Source: Prinia subflava (taxonomy: Eukaryota > Chordata > Aves > Passeriformes > Cisticolidae). Taken from it: 64,000 nt of DNA. The notes beneath the pieces are model-generated. The model saw only the letters and a program-made list of their open reading frames with translations, did no database searches and was not told the origin of the DNA. Position numbers and translations under genes: made by a program. The stretch covers positions 95,627,239 through 95,691,238 of the forward strand of contig NC_086248.1 in assembly GCF_021018805.1 (NCBI RefSeq). Direction: 5' to 3'. This document shows, in pieces, positions 1 to 9,424 of this stretch (positions are counted from its first letter, which is position 1; every line of letters starts with the position of its first letter).

Positions 1-389
1 CAGGCAGTTTTGCAAGGCCGGGGTTGTGCGTAGCGAGGTTCCGATTTTGGCCGAAAGCCGGGCTGCGTGGGGGGGAGGAAGAACCGGCTAGGGCCTGATG
101 TAGAGGAACGTCCCATCGAGTACAGGAGTAATAGCCTGGGCCCAGACAGAAGAAGCGGGGAGGGGGGAGAGGAAGAAATTAGGGTTCCAGACAGCTCCAC
201 CCGAGCCCGAGGCGGCACAAGCTGACAGGACACGTACCCATCGGGCAGGCAGGGCCGCGCTGGCCCGGGCCCTCCCTGCACACTGCACTCCAACTCCTAT
301 TCCGATCGATTTAAGGCTCCCTGCAAGGCTGTGACATTAATAATGCCGTCTCTCCCTGTCTTCCCCCGCTTTTCTCTTCCCCTTCCCAG
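1..389 (+). other. HLX: HLX intron 2, 3' part
   Basis: This is non-coding sequence upstream of the first recognisable HLX exon in the window. It ends in a good splice acceptor: a long pyrimidine run from about 353 to 387, then AG at 388-389. The start of the intron and HLX exons 1-2, which encode the N-terminal part of the protein in other vertebrates, lie before base 1. The intron number is assigned from the known four-exon HLX structure, not from this sequence. Confidence 0.85.
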
Positions 390-574
390 GCCCGTACGCA
401 GTTCTAACCAAGGACACGCTGCCCCAGACGTACAAGAGGAAGCGCTCCTGGTCCAGGGCGGTTTTTTCCAACCTGCAGAGGAAAGGTTTAGAAAAACGGT
501 TCGAAATCCAGAAGTATGTCACCAAACCGGACAGGAAGCAACTGGCGGCGATGCTGGGGCTGACAGATGCTCAA
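390..574 (+). CDS. HLX: HLX exon 3: homeodomain residues 1-44
   Basis: This internal coding exon encodes the start of the homeodomain of HLX, a nuclear DNA-binding transcription factor. In vertebrates it is known for roles in gut and liver mesenchyme and in blood and immune cells. The exon has two bases of a split codon, then 61 full codons. After a short linker ([17 protein letters not shown]) the homeodomain begins at [20 protein letters not shown] and runs to LTDAQ. Counting from that Arg gives L16, F20 and Q44 in the expected places. The acceptor AG is at 388-389 and the donor is CAA|GTAAGA at 575. The next exon resumes with V45, so the intron splits the homeodomain at 44/45, a classic position in many homeobox genes. 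The [16 protein letters not shown] stretch is typical of HLX and separates it from NK, DBX and BARX relatives. No frameshift or stop is present. Confidence 0.97.
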
Positions 575-1462
575 GTAAGAATGGCTTCGGGTTTATTTCA
601 AACCTTACTTCCAGTTTAGATGGATACCAGAGGGCAGTGAGGTTTCAAAGTGTTTTCCCTTCCTTTATTATAAGCGGGGCTGTCTGAGGGGCTGTACCTC
701 GCCCCGAGCATCTCTCGCGCCCAGGTTCCGCAGTGTACCGCGGCCCGGCGCGGAGTTTTCGCCTGCGTTTTGGCCACCGAGGAGCAGGCCGGGCGGAGAG
801 ACGAGCGGGGCCAGGGCAGACCGTCAGTGTGCGCTTTACTGCTGCACAATTTGCTGTAGGAGGCAGTTTAAGGCAAAGGAAGTAGAAGCGAAAACACTAT
901 CTTTAATGTCCTTTTTTTTTCTTTTTGTTTTTATTTTTTTTTGTTCTAAATCTTTCCTCGCGTTGTGAAATCCTTCGTTCTGAGGAAGTGAAAACACTTC
1001 TTCAAACGGAATCATTAAACGCCACTCTGTAATGATTCCACTATTGAGGGCCCGCAGCTCACAGAATTGTATAACGCTGTGGTTTCTTGAGCAAGATTTG
1101 GTTTCCTGGAAGAAGGAGTAGAGGGAGAGAGGAAAAAACCCATCCAAACAAACAAACAAACACGGGGTGGGGTGTGTGCGGTATTTAAATACACAAACTA
1201 GAAGGAGGAAAAAAAAAAAAAACAAATCCAAGCCTTTTAGTCGCGTAAGGATGTGGGCAGCGGCAGGGGAGGACGGCGAAGCCTTCTCTCCCCGTGTTGC
1301 TGCTCCCGGTGGAAGAGCCCGGTGGAAGGGCTCGGTGAGGGGCTCGGTGGAAGGGCTCGGTGGAAGGGCTCGGTGGAAGGGCTCGGTGGAAGGGCTCGGT
1401 GCGGGGCGCGGTGCGGGGCGCGGTGGGGCCGTGCCTCCCGTCTAAGGGCGGTGCGGCCGCAG
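575..1462 (+). other. HLX: HLX intron 3
   Basis: This 888-bp phase-0 intron lies between homeodomain codons 44 and 45. The donor is strong (GTAAGA). The acceptor (GCGGCCGCAG, AG at 1461-1462) is unusually GC-rich and has almost no polypyrimidine tract. The best branch-site-like motif is CTAAG near 1440-1445, only about 20 bases before the AG. The intron contains an AT/T-rich middle (about 900-1230), a short CAAA repeat near 1145-1161, and a GC-rich minisatellite abutting the acceptor region. Confidence 0.9.
1307..1427 (+). repeat. 13-bp minisatellite in HLX intron 3
   Basis: About nine tandem copies of a GC-rich unit close to GGCTCGGTGGAAG are visible. Four consecutive units are nearly perfect, with shortened 11-bp variants and drifting GCGGGGCGCGGT units at the 3' end. 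The array ends about 35 bp before the exon 4 acceptor. The pattern suggests recent slippage and probable length polymorphism. Confidence 0.9.
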
Positions 1463-1804
1463 GTGAAGGTGTGGTTCCAGAACCGGCGGATGAAGTGGCG
1501 GCACTCCAAGGAAGCGCAGGCCCAGAAGGACAAGGAGCCGCCGCCGGAGCCGGAGCCGGCGGCCCAGCGAGCCGGCGCAGCGCCCGCCGCCCCCGGGGAG
1601 CCCGAGCGCAGCCCCAGCCGCTCCGACGGCGACAGCGACAGCAGCGACGCTGAGTCCCTCGACATGGCCCCCAGCGACACGGAACGGACTGAGGGCGCCG
1701 AGCGGAGCCTGCCCGCCGCCGGGCTCGGCAAGTCCTCCGGCAGCACCGGCCTGCCCTCCCCGCCGCCCGCCGCCGCCAGCCCCGAGCCGCGGAGCGGCCT
1801 ATAG
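1463..1804 (+). CDS. HLX: HLX exon 4: homeodomain residues 45-60 and C-terminus
   Basis: This is the last coding exon: 113 codons and a TAG stop at 1802-1804. It begins VKVWFQNRRMKWRHSK, completing the homeodomain with recognition helix 3 (W48, F49, Q50, N51, R53 all present). An EAQAQKDKE charged linker follows, then a Pro/Ala/Glu-rich stretch. A Ser/Asp-rich acidic motif comes next (ERSPSRSDGDSDSSDAESLD, MAPSDTERTEGAERSL); its order matches the C-terminal region I know from vertebrate HLX. The final part (PAAGLGKSSGSTGLPSPPPAAASPEPRSGL) is short and low-complexity. It appears shorter than the Ser/Gly-rich mammalian tail. Third codon positions are almost all G or C, as in GC-rich avian exons. 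The join to exon 3 is phase 0 and exact. Confidence 0.96.
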   Translation: MKVWFQNRRMKWRHSKEAQAQKDKEPPPEPEPAAQRAGAAPAAPGEPERSPSRSDGDSDSSDAESLDMAPSDTERTEGAERSLPAAGLGKSSGSTGLPSPPPAAASPEPRSGL

Positions 1805-2284
1805 TGGGGGCGGCCCGGGACCTGTGCGCTAATTTATCTCCCTTCCCCCGGCCCGGGAGCGCGGCAAGGCCGGCCCGGCCCCGGCCCCGGCCCCGGCCCG
1901 CTCCCGCCTGTGGCCAGCGCCCGGCCCGGGGCGAGGGGCCGAGGGCGCAGGCGGAGCGGGGAGCCCCGGCCCCGGGGAGGCAGAGCGTGAGGCGGCCGCC
2001 TTTCCCTCAGAGCTGCTCGCAGGAGACCGAAGAATCTCGCCTTTTTTTTTCTTCCCCCTTCTTTATTTTATTTTATTTTTAAAAATTTTAATTCTCCGTT
2101 TCCAGCCCCTCGTCCTCTCCAAGGAAAATCCGAGAGAGGGACTGCGAGAACGCTCTCTTAACTCCCCACCTTTCCCCGCCCCACCCCCCATACCAATTTA
2201 CAATGTGAAGTATTTTGCCAACGTCCTCATTGGTTGCAACTTGTTGCTTCGAATAATCCGGCCAAGAAATACTGCACTGACAAA

Positions 2285-2309
2285 ATATATATATATATAT
2301 ATATATATA
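2285..2309. repeat. (AT)12 microsatellite in the HLX 3' UTR
   Basis: An uninterrupted alternating AT run of 25 bases lies 9 bases before the poly(A) signal. It could form an AU-rich hairpin in the transcript. Confidence 0.95.
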
Positions 2310-2318
2310 ACTCCTGTA

Positions 2319-2324
2319 AATAAA
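2319..2324 (+). terminator. HLX: HLX poly(A) signal AATAAA
   Basis: A canonical AATAAA hexamer sits at the end of the AT-rich 3' UTR. It is the first good signal after the stop codon, giving a 3' UTR of about 540 bases. Cleavage is expected 10-30 bases downstream. Confidence 0.8.
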
Positions 2325-2459
2325 ATGTTTGCTATGGTTTGTAGCCACGTCAGTCTGTTGACCAGGGGCGAGGGCTGGCGTGGATGCCCCAGCTTCGTTC
2401 ACCCCTCTCGAAGGGAGCAGCTGCCTCTCCTCTCCTCGGAGCCTCCCCAGGCGCCCTCC

Positions 2460-2499
2460 TTTTTTTTTTTTTTTCCTTTTTTTTTTTTTTTTTTTTTTT
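2460..2499. repeat. Poly(T) tract
   Basis: Forty bases of T are interrupted only by one CC at 2475-2476. The tract separates the HLX 3' flank from the CRE-containing CpG island. Confidence 0.95.
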
Positions 2500-2769
2500 G
2501 CTAATGAAAGCAGTGACAAGGACTGGATTTGATGACACAAAGCTGTGTCCCGATGAGGAGCTGCCGATGCCATTGGTAGCCCCGCCTGTGCCTGTGCCGT
2601 GTGCGGTGCCTTTCGCCTGCGGGTGCGGGGCAGGGCTGGCCTGTCTGACCGCCCTGCCAGGAGCCGCCGGGGCGCTTTTGGGGCGCGGGGGGGACACGTT
2701 TGGTTTGTTTTTGCTTTGCTGTGCTTTGCTGTCGCCCCGGTTCGCCGCCCACCGCTCCGCAAGCCGCCG

Positions 2770-2835
2770 TGACGTCACAGCGCGGCCGTGCGGCCCGGGG
2801 GCGCGCTGTGACGTCACACACGCGCTGTGACGTCA
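2770..2835. promoter_or_regulatory. Three identical CRE modules
   Basis: The 15-mer CGCGCTGTGACGTCA occurs exactly three times: inverted at 2770-2784, and direct at 2802-2816 and 2821-2835. Each contains the palindromic cAMP-response element TGACGTCA, the site for CREB/ATF-family bZIP dimers. Centre spacings are 39 and 19 bp. The extended identity outside the 8-bp core shows these are duplicated modules, not three chance sites. Confidence 0.8.
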
Positions 2836-3300
2836 TAGAGGCGGATGGTGGGTGGGGGCAGGGCGAGCACCGGGCGGGGGGACGCAGGGTGGGCTCTCCC
2901 CCTGTCCCGCCGGGTGCTGCGGGGCCCGTGCCCTCCCCGGTACGCGCGGCCTGGCGGCTCCACCGGGGATCCTCGGCGGTCCCGGCCGGGATCCGAGGGC
3001 TCCGCTCGGGCTCACAGTCAGCCTCGCCCTCGGAAAAACACAAAGCGCCGCGCTGCTCCGTGCTCCGTTCCTCCGGGGCCGCTCCTGAGGCAGCCGGCTT
3101 CCCCTCCTCCCTTGGCGGGCAGCACGGACTGGAGCGAGAGCCGCGGCGCTGAGCAGCCCCCGTGCTGCCCGTGGGAAGAGAGGGTTTGCCTCGGCACAGA
3201 GATCCGCGGGGGCCGGGATTCCCTCACGGGGCAGGGCAAGGGCAGAAGGCGCACCCCCTCCCCAGGGCATTGGGCCTGAGACATGGCTAGAAAGAAACGG

Positions 3301-5815
3301 GAGACAGAGGAATAAAGTGAAAGACCGGGAAAATGCCAGTGTCCTCCAGCGATGTGGAGGCGGCTGCACGTCTGGCCTTCGCCTGCTGCCTCTCTGAAGG
3401 CTCAGGTGAGAAATTCTTCGGGGCCCGGGGGAGTTTCCGGGGAGGACACTCTCCTCGGGGCCACCTTTGTTGGCGAGAGCAAAGCCCCGGGGAAAGGGAA
3501 AGAGACACCCGCAGAATTCTCCCAGCAGAAGCCCTGGGAAGAAGGAGCTGGGGCATACAGCAGGCCAGGAGACGTCTCACCGGACGAAGAAGGGACGGGT
3601 GAATGGGTAAAAAACGTAACCGAGAGGGCAGAGGCTCCGCCAGAGCCACGGCAGGCAGGGTGATCTCAAAGGAGGACGCGCACAAAGCTCTGATGCGCTC
3701 CTGGGTGCCCGCAGCGCCCGAGCGGGGTGGCGCTCCCGGGGATCCCGCCGTCCCCGACCGGCCCCTCTTGGGACAGAGAAGTGGGACGGGGGAAGAAATT
3801 ATCTGGAAGGGCCTTGTCAATTAATGTTCTGCCTTTAAAACCTTGCCAGGGAGGGAACGAGAGGGTGTTGTGGCTTATCGGAGGGCACGGTGTGGACCCC
3901 GCAATTCGCTTTCAGCCCCAGAAAGCGGCTGCGCTCATCAGCGCGGGATTTGCCACGATGCTGGAATTCCCTGAATGCAAGGGAAGGCGCGGGACAGATG
4001 CTCAGGGAAACACGACGGCTTCTCCTCCGATAAACCACCGTGGTGCGGCTCGCAGAACCGCAGGAATTTGTTTGCCTCTTGAATTTTCTTCCTGAAGACT
4101 AGCCCATGCAGGAGAGAGGGGTTTGGAGTGGCTCTTGTCAGATGAGAAAGGAAAAGTGAGTCGGGAAAGCGTTTCTTTTCCCTTGGGTTAAAGGAATCTG
4201 CGTCTCCTCCAGAGGAGGACTGGCTGCGCGGGGCCAGGCTCCCTCCACCTCGGCCTCCCTAAACAACGGGAGCAGTGCCCGCCTGGACTGGGAGAGAGCG
4301 GAGGCAATGCCTTTATGGCATCATTTTAGGATAACACGGCAAAAGAGGGAAATAGTGCTGTTGGGACTCGAGCTTTGGGTAAAGATGCTCAGCTCGGACT
4401 GGAATAGATGGGATAAAATTCCTTCGTGCTGCGCCCGCTTTTTGTGCTCCGAGCACCTCGGGTGCCGTTCGGGCCAAGGGACCAAGTGACGGAGCGGGAG
4501 GATGGGTTTCTTCCTCTTCCCCGGGAGAAGGAATTCTATCCCGTTCCAGCTTGCTCCTGCTGTGTACGTGTAGGTAGAGCAAAGCCACGGAAACGACTTT
4601 GGGGAAAGATGCGCCCCTGGAGGGATTTGTGCCCGTCTCTGCAGGGAAGGGAGTCTTCCCCGTCCCGCGAGGCTGCAGTAGCTGCACGATTCCCGCGGGG
4701 AAAAATCGGGACAATGTCGTGACCGCAGGCAGCTCCAACGCCTTGGCTGGCGAAGACGACATGTCGGTAGTGCCACGCAACACCCCCGCTCCCAGCACAG
4801 GTCACAGATACCTTGGGGGAGCCTCTGTTTTGTTTGCTCGTTACGGCCTGGTAACAAAAAAAGGCTTTTGCTGTTGGTTGTCTCTGAACGAGAGACGCCC
4901 GAGCCCACTGTTTCACTGCCGACCCGAGAACCCTGGATGGTGTTTCTGTCGGGGGCAGCAGCTCTCCGGGCGGTCTCTTCACCTCCCCTGAATCCGCTGT
5001 GACTCTTTCCAGATCTGCACCCTCCTCGGGCCGCCGGCGCCCGCCGCAGCGCGGCTGGGTGACAGCGGGGTGTCCCCGCGGAGGGGCCAGCAGGAGCTCC
5101 CCCGGGCTGTCCTGGGCTCCGCAGCCCCGGCCGGGACAGGCTCCCCGCACAAACTCGCTTCCCTGCTTCGCTTCCCACCCAGACACCCCAAGAGATTTTT
5201 CGCGGTGGTTTCAGATGAAAAGTCGTACGTGAGACCGAGAAGCGGGAGCGATACACCCTGCCGCAAGGAGGATGGAGGTTTTCCTGCCTCATCCTGCCTG
5301 GCATGTATAGGAAATCGGATTTATATAGAAGCGGGAGGCCTCGCCGTGCGGCTCCGACGTCCCAGCCCTGTCTGGGGAGCATCCACACTGGCAGAGATGA
5401 GCAGCCGGGCTGATCAGAGCCAGGTCCGGCCGGCCCTCCTCCCGGGAAACAATAATTCCACCTTTCCCGGGCACTGTGTTAGGAAGCCCAGCGAGATACT
5501 TTTCTTTTCCCCCGATTTCTTACCAGAGACCTCCCATCTCCAAAGACCCGACTCAACCTCAGAAATAACAGCCACACTAGAAGGAAAAATGCCCCAAACA
5601 ATAATAGAACAAAGCAGAAGCAATATTTTAATCAAGCGATACACTGCGCAAAAAGGCCGGGCGGGCAGATGGCATCGGGGTCCGCCGCTGTCGTGCCCGG
5701 CAGGAGGGGGTGTCCGCCGCGGTCCCCCCGCCTCGCTGCGGCTCCCTCCAGAGCCCCGTGGGCGCGGAGCCGGCGGCAGCGAAACCTGAGTTCGCCTCCC
5801 TCGTTAGCAGAGCGA
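3301..5815. other. CpG-rich non-coding DNA
   Basis: This is GC- and CpG-rich sequence with open frames on both strands, including a 355-codon frame on the minus strand at 4321-5388. None has recognisable domains, splice-compatible structure or family resemblance. Long open frames are expected by chance where TAA/TAG/TGA are rare. I see no repeats and no RNA gene. Confidence 0.7.
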
Positions 5816-6360
5816 GACCGGCCCCGCTCCTTAGGAAAATATTTTTATTTTATTTTAATGTCGGGCTTAAGCTGATGTCTTAAAAAATAATTGTTTTCAG
5901 ACCCCAGTTCGCTCGGCATCGCCGTTTCACACTCGCAGGCACACACAGCTCTCCCTGCAGTTCATGCCTCGGGACTGCCTGGCGTCGGCAAGACAAACTG
6001 CAATCTCCAAAATGTCAACTTTTGCCACAATCTCGACTAAAAAAACCACCCCCTTCTTATTGCTGTTGAGCGCTCATCAGAAATAATGGCTGTTTACACA
6101 AAACCTTTATTCACTTTCTTAAATAAACACCAGTGAATTCAAATAAAGCAAAGCCTCAGCTATAATTCAAGCACAACGTTTGCTGTGTGTATTCTCGGCT
6201 GCGGACCTGGAGAGACTCCTCGGAGAGAAATATGAGGTCTCTTTTCATAGTCCACCTCCATTAGCTAAATATGCTAGCTCACCTCGGCCAGGTTTATACT
6301 TCTTCGGTTTTCTATTTTTCCCCTCTTTTTGTTTTTCCCCAGCTGAAGCTGAAATATTTC
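5816..6360. promoter_or_regulatory. Candidate conserved element, forkhead/AT-rich
   Basis: An abrupt AT-rich block lies inside the CpG-rich domain. It carries a forkhead core TGTTTAC (6091-6097), AAATAAACA (6121-6129) and several TAAT/ATTA homeodomain cores (around 5885-5895, 6080-6090 and 6160). It has no open frame of interest. Sharp AT-rich, motif-dense islets of this kind beside developmental genes are commonly conserved enhancers. The conservation itself is inferred, not measured. Confidence 0.4.
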
Positions 6361-6743
6361 CTCCCTTTTCCCCAGTCCCTTTTTACAGAGGTGTGGTCCT
6401 GACGCTTTTCTTTCTAAATCAGTTCGCAGAAGCCCCTTCCCCTCCCCTTTCACAGCCCCTGCTCGGGTACGCGCTGCGGGGGCACCGCAGCCCGCCCGGC
6501 CGCGGATGCTCGTGGCTTGTGGGTTGGCGAGCCCGGTGAGGCGATGCCGAGGTCTCGCTTATCTCGGAAAGAACCGCCTGTAAAAGCAGTCATGCAGACC
6601 CACGAGCCCCGCCGGGCAGCGGGAGCGCGGGGACCGCGGAGGGAGCGCGCATCCATCGCCCCTCGAGGCACCCGGGTGGGGAGCGCTGCCCTCCTGCTCC
6701 CCTCATCCCCGCCGCTCCCAGGCCGGGACTCGCGGCCCCAGCC

Positions 6744-6960
6744 CTAATGAGATCCATTAAGGGTATTATTGATGTGGAGGTTTGCTGTGAGGTCCCGGCT
6801 GGAGGGAAGCGGGGCTCTGCTGCAGATACAGGCGCTCTGATCCGCACCACCTGGCTGAAACCAGAGAGCCGCCACTTCATTAATGGGTTTAGCCTTTGCT
6901 AATTGGTATCTTTAGGAGCCTTGCCAAATTCTACTCCGCGAACCTTGGAGGCAGCTTTTG
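6744..6960. promoter_or_regulatory. Candidate homeodomain-responsive element
   Basis: Within about 170 bp there are CTAATGAG (6744-6751), CCATTAAGG and TATTATTGATG (6753-6775), an E-box-like CACCTGG (about 6848), the palindrome CATTAATG (6879-6886) and GCTAATTGGT (6898-6907). Between them lies GC-rich sequence with intact CpGs. The clustering of ATTA cores next to a homeobox gene fits an auto- or cross-regulatory enhancer. Function is inferred. Confidence 0.4.
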
Positions 6961-7514
6961 TTTTTCCTTCTGCCGGTGACATTCGTTGACGGCGATCAGA
7001 GCCGATGCCGGCGCAGCGCTCGCCGGGCAGCCCCGACGGGCCGGGCGGGGCTGCGCGGCCGCTCCGGGCACCTCCTGCCCTCTGCTGCCTCCCGTCACCG
7101 CCCACCATCGTCATCCTCAGCAAAGGTGGAAACGCCGCAGGTGAACCCGCAGCGAGCAGCGCCGGACCCTATGCCCTGGCCTCGGTGAGGCTGCGGCAGG
7201 TGACACGAGTGCAGGTGGGGGGAAGGAGCCCTGTCACCCACCGCCCCCTGCGGACAGCAAGCACAGGGGCCGGGGCTGTCCCTGTCCGCCGGGGCAGTGG
7301 GAAAGCGGCCACGGGGCCGATCCCAGGGAAAAGGAGAGCAGCAGGGGCAGTGCCCAGCCGTGCCAGCCCCGTTCCCGCAGCAGCTCGGAGCCGTCGCGGC
7401 TCTTCCCGGCCCAGAGAACCGGCGCCACGGCCGAGCCCTTTTCGCCGCCCATCCTCGGGGTCAGTCAGCTTCATTCCCGGCCCCGCGGCTCTGAGCAGCT
7501 TTTCCGAGAGGCAA
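6961..7514. other. CpG-rich spacer
   Basis: GC- and CpG-rich non-coding sequence lies between two AT-richer candidate elements. Its open frames (for example 7005-7574 +, 7169-7552 -) are low-complexity Ala/Arg/Pro and look like GC artefacts. Confidence 0.6.
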
Positions 7515-8070
7515 ACGGCCGTAGCTAATGAAATGCGCTCACCGCAAATCACAGAGCTCTGCCGTACGCTATAATCAAATTTCTGCTTGCCTTAAAAAAC
7601 CCGCGCCACCCTCCTCCACCCCCCGTTCTCCGGGCAAACCCCAAATCAAAGGTTTCTAGCCATCACACCCCTCCAGTTATGCCTGGTCCCAGGCCATCTC
7701 TCCGGTCTTCGTGTCATCGCCTGTTCTTCCCGCCTCCTCTGGATGACCAGTTCCTTTCCTCGGCCACGAAGAGAGGAGGCTGCTCGGGACCACCGCTCTC
7801 TGCTTAGCCGGTCACCTGCGTGGCAGCGTGGGGGTGATGAAAGGATGGGGATGCTGCAGGGAACAGAGAGGTTGGAGGGTTTCTTGCCCAGCCGCCCAAA
7901 AGAGGGGTCGGTGGGGAAGCGACACACTCTCACAGACACACACAAATCAAGCCGGCCTCATTTCCCTGGTAATGTGTCACCAGCCGTGTAAGTCAAGTAT
8001 TCAGGGGTCAGACACGGCTGATAAATCACGCCGAGCGGAGATTTTATCTTCCTCACGGCACCGTGGTCAC
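7515..8070. promoter_or_regulatory. Candidate conserved elements
   Basis: Two AT-richer blocks stand out from the GC-rich surroundings. One is at about 7515-7600 (GCTAATGAAATGCG, TATAATCAAATTTC) and the other at about 7965-8060 (GGTAATGTGTCACC, GATAAATCACGC, GATTTTATC). They carry homeodomain and GATA-like cores and no coding potential. The call rests on composition and motif density only. Confidence 0.3.
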
Positions 8071-8358
8071 CGGGCTTTGCTGAGCCACTCCGCGGGCTGT
8101 GCCCTGGTGCCGGCCCCGAGGCGAAGGGTCAGAACCGATACGAACTGAGGAGGCGCTCTGGTCCCCCCCTCGCCCCCTAACGCGGAGCCCGCCCGGCCTT
8201 GGCCCGTTCAGCCGGGCTACGAAGGGCTCTGACCCCTGCGGGGCTGGGACAGACCCCCCAGCTCCACAGGACTCCCGCGTCCGCGCCTGAACGTAGCCAT
8301 GGAAAGCAAGAAGAAGCAGGATGGTCCGTCTCCCCGAAAATATCCCAGTACGATTCTA

Positions 8359-9074
8359 AAATGCCTGAGCTCCAAAGCGGGCCCGCGTCGCTAGAGCGCT
8401 CCACGCTTCCATGGACGAGCCCAAGACCTGGCCCTAAGCCTTGTCATTGTCCTTTGACACCACACAAACAAAACGTAGCTGCAGGTGAAAAATAGCTCGA
8501 GGGAATTACAGCCTGCATTTTACAAGCAATTCATTTGAGCTTTTCTATGATCATCGTCATTTTAACGACGGTACAATATGGGGGAATTCTCTTTTCCGGC
8601 GCATTCATACAGGTATCCGTACATCTGTGCTGGAGTGTGGACATGTCCATACATCCCCGCATATTTATATGTAAGAGCAGTCCATTGCAAATACCTGTCT
8701 GTATAAATGACTGGACCGTGCGAGGGTATCAATGGCTTTAAAAGACCTTTTCAGCTAAGGTGCCCAGCTTACAGGCATGTTTAATTCCTGGCCGCAACGA
8801 GACCTGTCTGGATCCTAACAGAGATGCCCAGGACAGTGACTGTAAGGTGACCCGATGAAGCAGCGTGAGCTTAGTGTACAAACACGGGCTGTCGATGAGG
8901 AGAAAAGGGGTTACACTGCAGCTGGTACAACAGCCCCTTCTTATGGCTACAGCCCTTCAGCACGGCTCGGGAGTGTTTTTACCAGTGGTGTCACAGGGAG
9001 GATGCGGAGCTCGGTTCTCGCTCGGGCTTGGCTCTGTGCGGCTTTCCTGTTTTATTGTAGTGCTTCAGTTCTCT
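8359..9074 (+). repeat. Duplicated segment, left (complete) copy
   Basis: This ~716-bp non-coding block has diverged direct copies downstream. Bases 8359-8448 align without gaps to 12463-12552 (73 of 90 identical by my hand count). Bases 8455-9074 align to 22839-23456 with only small gaps (for example 41 of 55 identical for 8921-8975 against 23288-23342). It lacks an open frame shared with its copies and does not resemble CR1 or any repeat I know. It may be a duplicated regulatory element or an old unclassified repeat. This copy keeps many CpGs that are TG or CA in the others. Confidence 0.8.
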
Positions 9075-9424
9075 AGAACTTAATACATCCAGTACCGTTC
9101 GCTTCACAGCTTTGTATTTCCAAGGACAAATCTTAACGCTGATCGTCTGCCCCGAGCGGCCCTTCCCCATCTGCGGAGAGTCCCCTCCCGCCCGCACCCA
9201 CCCGTGCCTGTGACCGCAGCCGTGACGGGTTAGCCGCCGGTGGGTGAGGAGGGCCGTGCCCTCTATCCTCAAGCCTTTGGGAATGTTGTCCGGGGTGGGA
9301 AAGGTCCCGACGCCCTCCCCGAGCTGTGGATTGCTCCGACCCCCTCCGTCCCTCGCCCCCGCAACCCACCCGGGGCGGAGCGGGCGGGGGGCGGCCTCGG
9401 CCGGATCGGGCTCCTCTCTCCGGC
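9075..9424. other. CpG-rich spacer
   Basis: GC-rich, CpG-rich non-coding sequence follows the duplicated segment. The overlapping open frames on both strands are compositional. Confidence 0.6.

Larger units (their letters stand above)
1805..2345 (+). other. HLX: HLX 3' UTR
   Basis: The untranslated part of the last exon follows the TAG stop. It starts GC-rich and then, from about 2040, changes to a T-rich and AT-rich stretch with an (AT)n run. It ends just after an AATAAA signal. The 3' end near 2345 is inferred from that signal; no transcript data are available. GT-rich sequence after the signal (around 2328-2360) would suit a downstream processing element. Confidence 0.75.
2346..3300. promoter_or_regulatory. 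CpG island downstream of HLX with CCAAT and CRE motifs
   Basis: This dense CpG- and GC-rich block follows a T-homopolymer region at 2460-2499. It holds an inverted CCAAT box (ATTGG, 2572-2576) beside a CCCCGCC GC box, and three perfect TGACGTCA sites at 2770-2835. This is the grammar of a CREB/NF-Y type CpG-island promoter, yet no coding exon follows on either strand. It could be the promoter of a non-coding transcript or an HLX-associated enhancer. The motifs are seen; the promoter role is inferred. Confidence 0.5.

Noticed and set aside
331..687. 118-codon open frame with ATG over the HLX exon
   Set aside because: It is in a different frame from the homeodomain-coding frame and runs through both splice sites. 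It is a shadow of HLX exon 3.
4321..5388. 355-codon open frame on the minus strand
   Set aside because: It lies in a GC-rich region where stop codons are rare, overlaps equally open frames on the other strand, and has no domain, signal or family resemblance.
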